Source: Sipunculus nudus
Taxonomy: Eukaryota > Annelida > Sipuncula > Golfingiida > Sipunculidae
DNA: 64,000 nucleotides
Direction: 5' to 3'
Assembly (NCBI GenBank): GCA_026874595.1
Contig: CM049307.1
Span: forward strand, 20,189,079 to 20,253,078
Every line of letters begins with the position of its first letter. Positions within the stretch are counted from its first letter, which is position 1. Under the pieces are notes generated by a model that was given only the letters and a program-made list of their open reading frames with translations, ran no database searches and was not told the DNA's origin. Positions 36,111 to 47,274 of the stretch are shown piece by piece. Position numbers and translations under genes: made by a program.

Positions 36111-36565
36111 CATTTTCTGACAAAAATGTGTATTCTTTATAAATTTTAAACAGCTTTGCCATACTTATCTTTACAAAACAGCAAAACTGATCATTAAGCC
36201 TTTTATGGTATTTTATAGAACAGAGTTTGTATATTTTTATCACTGAGTTAACTACACAGCAGGAGAGTTTTGAACACGGGGATCCAGGCTCTACCATGAT
36301 CTGACGTAAACGGAAACTGTGTACTTCAAATAAATAATGTAACCACCGGGAGAAAAGGGCAATGTTAACTTTGTCTTCGTAATCAGTCTTCATAATAAAT
36401 TCCGGTGTGAGAGTTACCCGTCACTGGCTCTTATCGTATCGACGTGGCGCTGCAGCTGAACAGAATATTTAACATGCTTCCATGCGCCGTGTACTCTAGG
36501 AACCAGCCATTTCTTCTGTGAAACTATAGTAGGAAAACTTTTATTCCATATTAAAACAATAATAT

Positions 36566-36567
<2 letters not shown>

Positions 36568-36626
<59 letters not shown>
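36568..36626. repeat. (TA)n microsatellite
   Basis: About 59 bp of TA dinucleotide. Confidence 0.95.
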
Positions 36627-36628
<2 letters not shown>

Positions 36629-37129
36629 CATATACATATACCAGTCATCTCCTAATAAAGGAGCGTCATTTTACTGTCCCTTTGTCTGAACACTCCTCAT
36701 TTGCATTCATAACTACATTTATACTACTGGTCATATAATGTTCAGTAACGTTGACTTCATCCGGTTTGTATGGCAGCATACTGTCTCGTGGGAGCTCCCA
36801 CTCTTCAGGTGAGTGTGTGTGCGTGTTGGGTGTTTTTTGTAATGAGTGTGGCAGTTTAAGGCCCAGGAAAAGGTCCTTACCTGCCAAGCACAAAGAGACA
36901 TGATTAGTTTTCAGTTTTGTAGAGACTTGCGCTTGGCAGGATTTCGGGCAGAAACTTGTTCTCCGAGTGAAAATGACAAAGAAAAGACGACTGTTTGTAT
37001 ACGCTATGGAGAAATAAACCACTAAGTCCAGTACTGTGAGTGTCTGTGCGCGCGTGTGAAACAGGCGATCACATGATTGTGATCACTTGCAAAAGAACCA
37101 AACGGAACAGTTTTATCTTCAGCCTATAA

Positions 37130-38222
37130 TATTGACACCTGATCTTTGTTTCATATACATGTGGCAACCTGATATTGACACCTAGGCTTTGTGACATCAC
37201 ATGAATCAACCTAATATTGAGACCTGAAATTTTTTACGTGTACATGTATCAACCTGATATTGACACATAGGCTTTGTGACATCACATGAGTCAACCTAAT
37301 ATTGAAACCTGATATTTTTTACGTGTACATGTATCAACCTGATATTGACACATAGGCTTTGTGACATCACATGAATCAACCTAATATTGAAACCTGATAT
37401 TTTTTACGTGTACAAGTATCAACCTGATATTGACACATAGGCTTTGTGACATCACATGAATCAACCTAATATTGAAACCTGATATTTTTTACGTGTTCAA
37501 GTATCAATCTGATATTGACACCTAGGCTTTGTGACATCACATGAATCAACCTAATATTGAAACCTGATATTTTTTACGTGTACATGTATCAACCTGATAT
37601 TGACACATAGGCTTTGTGACATCACATTAATCAACCTAATATTGAAACCTGATATTTTTTACGTGTTCAAGTATCAACCTGATATTGACACATAGGCTTT
37701 GTGACATCACATGAATCAACCTAATATTGAAACCTGATATTTTTTACGTGTACATGTATCAACCTGATATTGACACATAGGCTTTGTGACATCACATGAA
37801 TCAACCTATTATTGAAACCTGATATTTTTTACGTGTACAAGTATCAACCTGATATTGACACATAGACTTTGTGACATCAAATGAATCAACCTAATATTGA
37901 AACCTGATATTTTTTACGTGTACAAGTATCAATCTGATATTGACACCTAGGCTTTGTGACATAACATGTATCAACCTGATATTGACACCTAATCCTTATA
38001 ACATGCTTATGTTTCAACCTTTTATTGACACCTCATCTTTGTGACAACTTATTAACATCTTATCAACCTAATATTCACACCTAGTATTTGTGACTTGCAT
38101 ATTATAAACCTAAAATTGACACCTAATCATTGTGACATGCACATGTGTCAACCTAATATTGACAACTAATCAACCTAATATTGACACCTAATCAACCTAA
38201 TATTGACACCTAATCTCTGCGA
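37130..38222 (+). repeat. 85-bp satellite array built of two related ~42-bp halves
   Basis: The core (37206 to about 37990) repeats every 85 bp. One half is ATCAACCTGATATTGACACA + TAGGCTTTGTGACATCACATGA; the other is ATCAACCTAATATTGAAACC + TGATATTTTTTACGTGTACA. Both start with the same ATCAACCT(G/A)ATATTGA(C/A)A block, so the 85-bp unit arose from a ~42-bp ancestor. The right flank (37990-38222) holds shorter, older variants down to 20-bp pieces. Core copies differ by only one to three bases, so the array is recently homogenised. Confidence 0.95.
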
Positions 38223-38884
38223 CGTGTCCAGCCTTGAGTAAAAATAGCTGACGCAGCGTGAATTAATTATTATCGTATTGGCAGCATATTAAATACCTCT
38301 ATATCAGTGGTTATATTCTGGTACACTTTGACTGTACACCAGTATATGCCACGACAACTTTACCCGTATCCACCGTATGTTCACACAAAATATCAATCTT
38401 GTGTAACGATTATCAATACGCGGGCCTCTCCGGCGTGCGATATTATAACCGGTTATGAAAATCTTTGTCAATAGGATAAATTGACTGCGGTGCATATTAC
38501 TCCTAGGCTGTGGCCCCAGGTGGAAGCTAAATGATGAGATCAATACTGATTTAATGTGCCCTGTCTGGACATAATCCCCTTATGATATACCTAACAGGTT
38601 TATTTGTCACAGCCTTTGTATCTTTTCAGACACAGGGAATTAGATTAAGGAGGAAATTTCTGTACTTCTTTAGCAGTTGGGTATCGATTATTTCTCGCAC
38701 TCTGAAACACGCACACACACATAAATGTATATGTATTCCTTACTCCTGTTAATATTGACTCCAACACATTCGTGTAAGTAGTAAAACTGGTCCATCGTTT
38801 TCCATGTGACCCGCCAATGGTTTATGTGTGTGTGTCATCGTCCTTTCAGGTCGCATATTTTTAGATTAGACACAGGAGATGGAG

Positions 38885-39060
38885 AAACTGGTTATCGGAA
38901 GTGCACGCATTCATCAAGTAGTTCAAGGATAAAGTGCACACGCTCAGCAGGTAGTTCGCGTATAAAGTGCGCACACATCAGGTAGTTCACGTATAAAGTG
39001 CACGCATTCATCAGGTTGTTGGTTTAAGTACACACACTCATCTGGTAGCGCACGTAACAT
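38885..39060 (+). repeat. ~37-bp degenerate tandem repeat
   Basis: Four to five copies of a unit like AAAGTGCACGCATTCATCAG followed by GTAGTTCACGTAT. The copies differ by several substitutions and indels. Confidence 0.75.
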
Positions 39061-39762
39061 ATGCGCGCGCTTATTAGGAGGCACACCATGTTATACGTCT
39101 TTTATTAAGTCTCATTTAGGCATATATACACACAGACACAACATTTATTAACGTACGTTGCAAGTCATTATCCGATTTGGCGAATTTATCGGATTCCTCA
39201 CGTTGTTAAACTTTATGTGCTAATGGTTAGATTATATTTTAAAATACACATCTGGCCTTAATAACATAAAGTGTAATGACGTGAGAAATAACTTTACACG
39301 CTAGTCCGGGTCATTTGATTGCATATATATAAACTGACAATGTTTCCTAAATTTCATTTACTATAAATCAAACTTTTGTTAATTATCACACCTCTACGTA
39401 TTCAAGTGACAGTTGAAAACTAGTATTGGATGTTTAATTTTTTGTTGTGTGGCAGGAAAACGTATTGTCGGCATTACTCTATTAATCTGACCAGAAATCA
39501 CGCCACACCGGTTGCCCCCTCGTAATGTATGAAAAAATACAGTATACATATTAACGTGTGAAAGCACCAGTAATCGATTCAATATGTTAAACTAGAGTAT
39601 TCGGCAAGAAGAACTCGATTCAAGTAATTACTTTCAGCATTAATAAGTTCCACATTTAATTTTTTTTTAATTTTCAGTCGGGGGGGGGGGGTTATAAACT
39701 CTTAATTAACAAAATTTACGTCAGTGTCAGGCTCAAAGTTGTAGGTCTGCATCGGTTGATCG

Positions 39763-39765
39763 GGA

Positions 39766-39798
<33 letters not shown>

Positions 39799-39831
39799 TT
39801 CTACCCCAGTTATATCTCCCATACGTATATA

Positions 39832-39887
<56 letters not shown>
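39763..39887. repeat. (ATT)n followed by (TA)n microsatellites
   Basis: ATT units at about 39767-39799, then TA units at about 39826-39887. A 12-bp G run lies nearby at 39680. Confidence 0.9.
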
Positions 39888-39889
<2 letters not shown>

Positions 39890-41680
39890 GCCAATGCTAT
39901 TTCAATTTGCAGAGTAATAATGGAATCAAACTGAAGCTCGATCCAAATACACACTTTTGATGAGCAACGGATGGAACCCATAAAATTATGCGACTTTTGC
40001 GTGACGGGAATCCTATCAAGGCTAGATGTTTATGCGATTTACATGAGCTTCTCTGTGCCTCCCTTAACGTCAGTCAGAGAATGAGAGTATTACTCGTTCA
40101 GATTTACAAGAATCAAAGGACACATAAGAGTTGTTTCGGGTACATTTTGGGAAACTTTGGATACTCCAATAGAACGACTTCCCAGCAAAGTGAAGCTGAT
40201 ATTATCGATGTACATCCGAGATAAGTCAAACAATGAAAGAAACAGACCTTACGAACCCCAAACTGACCTGACGCGTGTTGCTTGATGTAGTCCCTGGCGT
40301 TTATGACTTAATTTATGACTTGACCTGACGTGTCTGGTGACAGACATAAAACAAGACGCCGGGCTTACCTGATGAAGCCAATTGTTGAAAGACAATGTTT
40401 GAACTGTATGGTACCGCTGCCGGCATGCCAGTACTGCCCTGGAGAAGGAATGCAGTCACTCTCAGGTGCGGCAGGACGTTGCAGTGATTAATTCCTGAGG
40501 ATTCACCAGGCTTCCTAGACCACGCGCTAACAAAGTCCCATGAGCTTTCTAATTGGTAAGTTGTGGTAGCTCAATAGATGGCAAAGCCAGTCGCTTTACT
40601 GAGCTTGCTCGTGACAATGTCTCTCTGGTTACAAGCTGTGCAGAAAATGACACCGAATTGATCGACAACGACTAATTGGTGATCATCACACTTGAAAACT
40701 GCGTGGTACAGCAGAGGTCATCACTGAAGGCATTCATAAGTAACCTATCCTGCCCGACTCCACAAAGAGAACTATAGCCAACACTGCATGGGAGCTGATT
40801 TCCAGAGAGAAGATGTTTTTCCAGTAGAAGCAATTCGCCGTCTCCAGCTGTTGTGATGGCTTATACAGCGACCTGATCCGTTATTTGGCTAGAACGACCG
40901 ATAACATGAAACTCTAATAGGGGGCATCAGTCTCGGACGGACCCAGACAGATTGAGCAGTGGTCGGCATACCCCCGGGAGGTTAAGATTTGTTTAACTCA
41001 CTGATTCAACTACCTGAAATACCCGACACGTATTTTAACCGGCAAGCTTGTTTGGAAAATGGAGACAGAGTGGAATATACTTCGCGGCCAAGAGTGCTGT
41101 GTGCTCGGAAAGTGATCATTCAGAGGCGACCTGCCATCTTTCAATCTCTCCCTCACTCTGTCCCATTATCACAACTTCCTTGCTACTACAGGCTTTTGCT
41201 CCGTAATTAATAGCCAGACTGTTACCTGTCGAGCCACTCGGATGATAACCGATGGTTACATTAAGAGAACTGTCCCACCATTATAGCCACGTATCACGTG
41301 ATTGCCAGGTCATCTGACATTTATTGCCAGGGAGCGAACTACGGTTGACAAAGCTCTGGTCTTGCTCTGATGACATATTAATGGCCCGAGTTCAGTCAGA
41401 CTGGTCCCCCGGATATTCCAATGATTACGGGTGCTCACTGTTACCAGTTTTACAATTTATATATGGTTACATAGGGTTTAGACCCTGCACTTAGCAGGAA
41501 GAATTCCCAGTTGTCCGGTTTAGACACTGCACTTAACAGGTAGTGTTCAAGGTCGTCTGCTTAAGACGCAGTACTTTACAAAAGTGTTTCCATATGTAAT
41601 TACGAAGTAAAAACTGACCTTCTTTTGGAAAAAAAAAATTACGAACGACTACCGAGACCGTAAAAATTATTTATTTTGTC
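39888..41680. other. GC-richer region without an intact ORF
   Basis: More GC-rich than the flanks between about 40250 and 41000, yet no frame stays open for more than about 80 codons. The 78-codon ORF at 39988-40224 and the 73-codon ORF at 40989-41210 have no family motif. A decayed mobile element is possible but unproven. A diverged GTTTAGAC-CTGCACTTA-CAG repeat occurs two to three times near 41475-41580. Confidence 0.35.
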
Positions 41681-41687
41681 TTTGGCT

Positions 41688-42540
41688 TCCATACTCCTTT
41701 CTTTTGCTCCCACACTCCTTTTTCTTGCTTCTACTCCTTTCTATTGCTCCCACACTCCTTTCTCTTACTTCTACTCCTTTCTTTTGCTCCCATAATCCTT
41801 TCTCTTACTTCTACTACTTTCTTTTGCTCCCATAATCCTTTCTCTTACTTCTACTACTTTCTTTTGCTCCCATAATCCTTTCTCTTGCTTCTACTACTTT
41901 CTTTTGCTCCCACACTCCTTTCTCTTACTTCTACTCCTTTCTATTGCTCCCACACTCCTTTCTCTTACTTCTTCTACTTTCTTTTGCTCCCATAATCCTT
42001 TCTCTTACTTCTACTACTTTCTTTTGCTCCTATAATCCTTTCTCTTACTTCTACTACTTTCTTTTGCTCCCATAATCCTTTCTCTCACTTCTACTACTTT
42101 CTTTTGCTCCCACACTCCTTTTTCTTGCTTCTACTCCTTTCTTTTGCTCCCATACTCCTTTCTCTTACTTCTACTACTTTCTTTTGCTCCCATAATCCTT
42201 TCTCTTACTTCTACTACTTTCTTTTGCTCCCATAATCCTTTCTCTTACTTCTACTACTTTCTTTTGCTCCCACACTCCTTTTTCTTGCTTCTACTCCTTT
42301 CTATTGCTCCCACACTCCTTTCTCTTACTTCTACTCCTTTCTTTTGCTCCCATAATCCTTTCCCTTACTTCTACTACTTTCTTTTGCTCCCATAATTCTT
42401 TCTCTTACTTCTACTACTTTCTTTTGCTCCCACACTCCTTTCTCTTACTTCTACTACTTTCTTTTGCTCCCATACTCTTTTCTCTTGCCCCCCATATCCC
42501 TTTCGTTTGCTTCCATACCCCTTTCATTTGCTTCCATACT
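41688..42540 (+). repeat. 40-bp polypyrimidine satellite, ~20 copies
   Basis: Unit TCTCTTACTTCTACTACTTT followed by CTTTTGCTCCCATAATCCTT, period 40 bp. Variants (CACACTCCTT, TTTCTTGCTTCTACTCC) are interspersed in a pattern that suggests higher-order repeats. The strand is about 90 per cent pyrimidine with almost no G. ORFs such as the 156-codon one at 42304-42774 are translations of the array (Leu/Ser/Phe-rich) and not genes. The right end decays into longer variants. Confidence 0.95.
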
Positions 42541-44509
42541 CATTTTTATTGTGTCTGTACTCCTTTTCTTGCATCATTTCTCCTTTCTCTTGCTTCCTTC
42601 CTTTTTTTAGATTCCATGTTCCTTTTTCTTGCTTACATACTCCTTGCAGAGCTAGAAGTTTTAATGCTATATGCTGTATTAAATTATCAGTTTCTGAAGC
42701 TTTTAGCCTATTATCTTTTAATTAACGGCAACAAACAGCAAATAAGCAAACAGTCGTATCTTTTGGGTATTTAGTCAAAAGTGTTCCGGTATTCTTGTTG
42801 TGGGATTGTCCTTTATTAAGAAAAGACAACAATATAAAACAATCGAATTGTGACCTGATGAGAATATGAAATTTGCTATAGAGACGAAAGGAAAATCTTT
42901 TAAGAACCTATGCCATGGGACACGTATATGCATGCAAGATGATGTGTTTATATGTGTTAGTGTCGGCGGAGGCGAGGGGGTTAGTGTCAGGCATAAGTTA
43001 GGTATTTTCCGTGAACTTATGATTTCATTAGTGATTTTTATCTGTTAGACATGGTTAGATCTGGTTTCATGAAGCATACTTTATGTGCACGATATAAGTT
43101 ATCATTACGCTGATTTTTCATTTTGTTCATTACGCTGAATATCACGCAAACGAATCGCAGTAAAAAAAAAAAAAGGGGGGGTGGGGGGGGGGGGAGCCAA
43201 CAGGCTGTTCATATCTGCGCTCAGCGTAATATCGCGGACACATGACGCTAGGTCAGCGGAAATGATCGTAGGCGAAGTAGCGATATACACCCATGTTGTG
43301 AACCGAATTCTTATATGTGAGGCATCGTCAAAACCTTGACAGGGGAACTATGTGCCAAAATAAAATCACAAATAGTTTCCTGTTATATTGTTGCACGGGT
43401 GGAAGAATTGAACATGACTCATTAACATAAACTCCCACGAGAATTTCACACGTTGATTCTTGGCTGAAAGTATATAAGTGAAAAAATATTCATGGTTGAA
43501 ATTATGATGGACAGGTTATTCTATAGCAATTTGTCGATCTGTAAAACTTGCATGAGCGCTTTATATTAAAATTAACCAAAACATTATTACTTTGTATATG
43601 TTCACGGTGATTTATCATATATTTTTGCAAAAACAACAATATCATCTGGTATCTCCAGCTGTTATCTTTCAGCATCGTCCATCACATGGGTCTCAGAAAC
43701 CACAGAATCTCGCATCTTATTGGTACACGTCGCATCTTGTCGCCAATTAATCTTGATCGGTGAAGGTGAACGCTGCGGCTGACGATGTTTATACAATAGC
43801 ACATATTCGGTAAGGCAGTTTCTTCCACCTCTTATTTCAGAATCACGTACGGTTAAGTATAGTTCACCGGGTCGCCCGCTCTGCCGATCCAGGGAGCCCG
43901 CCCTAATGCCCTCAGTTCGCTTCTCTTGCTTTGCGTGACGTATTTTACCCGAGAATGGAGAATATATCCAGCCTGTGTCGTTGCCTGATTACCTGAGGTT
44001 AATCAACATTCTCAAACCGGCCCGATGAATCCAGAGCAGCCTTAGATGTCTGTCAATTAAGAGCGGCCCTAGTCTGGGACACGATCCGACCTGGTTGTAT
44101 TTATGAGTTAAGGATGGCCAAAGTGAAGAAGGCCATGCGATTTAATGCATCGATTTCTCTTTAGTATCTTTAGCATTTCTAATCCTTCTTGTATTAATAT
44201 GCTACACCTGTGCTTGCGTATTAAATGAACGGAAAATATCCCGACTAAATTCTTTATTATCCATTATTTGGTTTTAACTTACCTTCGTGCACCTTTGAAC
44301 TTTTAACCTTAACCAATCAAAATTATCAATATGTAAGCGCTGAACCACAAATTTAACATTGGAAGCTAAATTTGATATGGGTTTATGAAGCACGAGGCCA
44401 AGGATATATTGTTTAAATATTATAATCGTATTTTTTTTGCATATAATGTGAATTTAATTCAGTACAAAATAGAGTTTAAATTACATACTGCATCACAACA
44501 TGATGTCAG
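42541..44509. other. Intergenic, no gene recognised
   Basis: Includes an A13-G7-T-G12 compound tract at about 43162-43194. A moderately GC-rich stretch (43860-44110) has no open frame. Confidence 0.4.
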
Positions 44510-44741
44510 CAGGGGCGGATACAGTATTTGAGAATAGGGGCTGGGGCGCAGAGGGGATGGGTATAAGAGAAGATTTCCCTCGAACATATTGTAGAAAATT
44601 TATGCCGCAGTCAGGGGTATTTTGAAATGAATCTTGATGGGAAATCTGGTAATAAGCACTTATTTTTCTCATTTAAAATCTGTATAGGTTTAACGGGGAG
44701 GGTTTGCGGCCCCTGCATTTAACCCGCTCTATCCGCCCCTG
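44510..44741. mobile_element. MITE with 11-bp perfect CAGGGGCGGAT inverted ends
   Basis: CAGGGGCGGAT at 44510-44520 is the exact inverse of ATCCGCCCCTG at 44731-44741; the element is 232 bp and has no ORF. These ends resemble those of a common hAT-like class of non-autonomous elements, but the flanks show no clear 8-bp target duplication, so the superfamily is open. Confidence 0.72.
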
Positions 44742-46860
44742 ATCGTTGGATGTTCCTAAATGTATACCTTGACGATACCATTACTTTGGATGGAAGGTGA
44801 CCTGCGCCTTTAAAATATTATTTCAGAACCATTCGAAAACGGTATGCATGATGAAAATATAAGGTATTTGGTCGGGAAACAGCTGTGTGGCGTCTGATTA
44901 GTTAATCACCTCAAGATTCACCTGACAAAGGGGCCTTGATATTTTATTCATGAAGCTTATCGCTGAAGGTAAATTCTGATGTTGATTTATTTCACTGAAT
45001 TGAGGGATATAGTTAATTTGCTATGAACAATGTAGAACATTAACAGAAATCAAAACTAATAATCCCACTAAACATATTGTGACCGACGATATATATCACA
45101 ATCGCGAAACAAGGTATCGTTACAGTACTTAAAGTGTAAATTCTCGAGCTGAAGCAAAAAAAGTGATTCATACAAGGATTGTCGTCACATATTTGTGTAG
45201 GTTCGTTGGTGTCGTTTCTTTGTCTTAACCAAGCTTGATGGCATCTGGCTAAAATATTTTTTTAAGTTTGTTCTTACTTCTTCATCTGTGTGAGACAGTG
45301 CGGTAAAAACATAGAAAACATGAGTTACGAGTGATTAATGTTCGAGCACGAGTTGCAAAAACAACAGGTTTTACGACATACAAGAGCTAGACAGCAAGCA
45401 GAAAAAGACCATCAATATCTATGTTTGTATACCGTGAGAGCATCTGGCGAGCAGAAGAAATAATTGGCATCAACAGGCTTGCTTGCTCGCCACACGTGGG
45501 GTGACCAGTGCCAGGTCGTAAATATAATATATAATATTTCTTTCATATACTTAACCACTATTGACTCTTCCCTGGTAATGGATTCCCATTATAAAACCAC
45601 CTATGAGTAAGGAAGGATAATTGACCTAAAAACTGATAGAGTAATGATTCGATGGACAAATTTTTTACGTCACATTTTCCTGTTTAAAAGTCATGCATAA
45701 AAATTATACAATAACTTCCAGTAAAATAAGAGCTTTACATAAAACAGCTCTGTGTTGTTGGTATTACTGATTTCTGGTAAAGAACTTGTATCATGATGGT
45801 AAAAATGCTTCCAAATGATAATATTAAAAATAATTAATTTCATTATTTATTCTTCCTGGTAGAACCTTCGTGTTCCCAGTACCGTAGGTATGCCCTAGAT
45901 TTCAACAAAATTTTGAAAATGGTTCAATCTCTTCATTTAATAAGATCAGTATATTAACATCAGTGACTTCATTTGTAAACGAATGACATAATGACGGTTC
46001 CCTTCAAAACACCGTTGCTTCCTGTTAAATTCCATATCATGACGGGCATTATGATGGTACTTGTATCTCGTGATAGCCTGTCATTTTAACGATACATAAA
46101 ATTCCGATGTGAAAACACTAAGAATTAATTACCGAAGAAATCCATTGGTTCTTCGGTGGTCCATTAAGTATAAACAATCGAGTGATGATGCGTCTTGCTG
46201 CTGTGACAATAAATTAGTCCGGTATAAGGATGCTATATTTTCACCAGTATAATAGCCTTGTGGTGGTAATCGATCAAGTGTCGGCACATTCTGATGATAT
46301 CTGCTATCACTGACTGACGACTATAGTTGATTGATCATGTACACGCTGAATACACTGCTCACTTTGATCATCCAGTTATGTAGGTAAGTTTGAGGGAACG
46401 GAATAGGTGAAGCGACAATAGACTGTCTCTTAGCAATCCTGGTTAATACTATCGCAGCATATATTCTTCCTTTAGTCGTATGACATATTTCAAACTAATC
46501 GCCTATTGCATTTTATCGAGGTTAATCATATATGTTCGTAAGACCAATGTTTTCCGTTACTTGAGCAACGCCATAATAACTGTTTGCTTATTTTCCTATC
46601 TGTCTATCCTATACCTCAAAATTCATTATTTCACGTCACTGTTCGTGTCAAACTTCCAGGCTTAAATCAGATTCAGCGTTTGTGCTCAAACTATTCCAGG
46701 AAAATTAGCATAGAGTGTTTTTTTTTAATGTTTATAATGTGAAATTTATATATTGAGATGTACACTTTTTCAAAGTAGCCATTTAATATGGAAACTGTTC
46801 TTGATTCTTATTAAGTATCGATTTTAAAAGCTCCAACCTCTGTCAACAGTCAGAAGTGTA
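44742..46860. other. Intergenic, no gene recognised
   Basis: AT-rich; a 61-codon ORF near 46.5 kb is not supported. No named features. Confidence 0.4.
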
Positions 46861-46862
46861 CC

Positions 46863-47274
46863 GTGTAGCCTTGGGGGTCGTGACCCCCCCCCCCCCCTTT
46901 CCCTCCGCCCAAAATCCACCCCCTCACCCTATCCCAGATCCCCCCTTAATCCCAAACTCCGTATTTTCATGCAATATTGATGATTTTCTGTTGTTACATG
47001 GTGACATAAAAGCGGACCGAACTGTTTCGCTAATGAAGCTTGCCTAGTTAGCGGAGCGGTTGGTACGCCGGACTAGTGCGCCACCAACATGGGTTCGAAT
47101 CCCGGATCGGCCCAGTATTTTCCCTGAAAAATATAAGTAATTTATAAAACATGAAAATGTCAGTCCTGCTTACACCAGTACATAGGTGACCTCTTTCAAA
47201 AGCGGATATACTGCAACCCCTCTTCCCGACCCCCCCCCCCCCCCCCTCCGGTCACCTCCACCTGGCTACGCCTG
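46863..47274. mobile_element. Possible inverted-repeat element with C-runs, interrupted by a SINE
   Basis: The left end (GTGTAGCCTTGGGGGTC) and the right end (CACCTGGCTACGCCTG, inverse CAGGCGTAGCCAGGTG) are imperfect inverted repeats. Each borders a long C-run (14 and 17 bp). The tRNA-like SINE at 46992-47133 lies inside. The pairing is by eye and imperfect. Confidence 0.4.
46992..47133 (+). mobile_element. tRNA-like SINE, copy 1
   Basis: Has an RNA polymerase III A-box-like TAGCGGAGCGG (47049-47059) and a consensus B box GGTTCGAATCC (47092-47102) 33 nt later. It is preceded by GGTGACATAAAAGCGGACCG and followed by a TCCCTGAAAAAT tail, all shared with the copy at 52691. The acceptor halves do not pair, so this is not a functional tRNA gene. 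Confidence 0.72.

Noticed and set aside
36770-36830. Plus-strand first exon MAAYCLVGAPTLQ with a CAG|GTGAGT donor
   Set aside because: Only 13 codons, overlapped by an equally plausible minus-strand frame; it cannot be distinguished from chance.
37130-38222. CRISPR-like array
   Set aside because: The whole 85-bp unit is repeated with no unique spacers, and the genome is eukaryotic; it is a satellite.
42144-42774. Long Leu/Ser/Phe-rich ORFs
   Set aside because: They are translations of the 40-bp pyrimidine satellite in several frames.
47041-47110. Possible tRNA gene (A and B boxes)
   Set aside because: The acceptor stem halves do not pair and the sequence recurs with conserved non-tRNA flanks, so it is a SINE.
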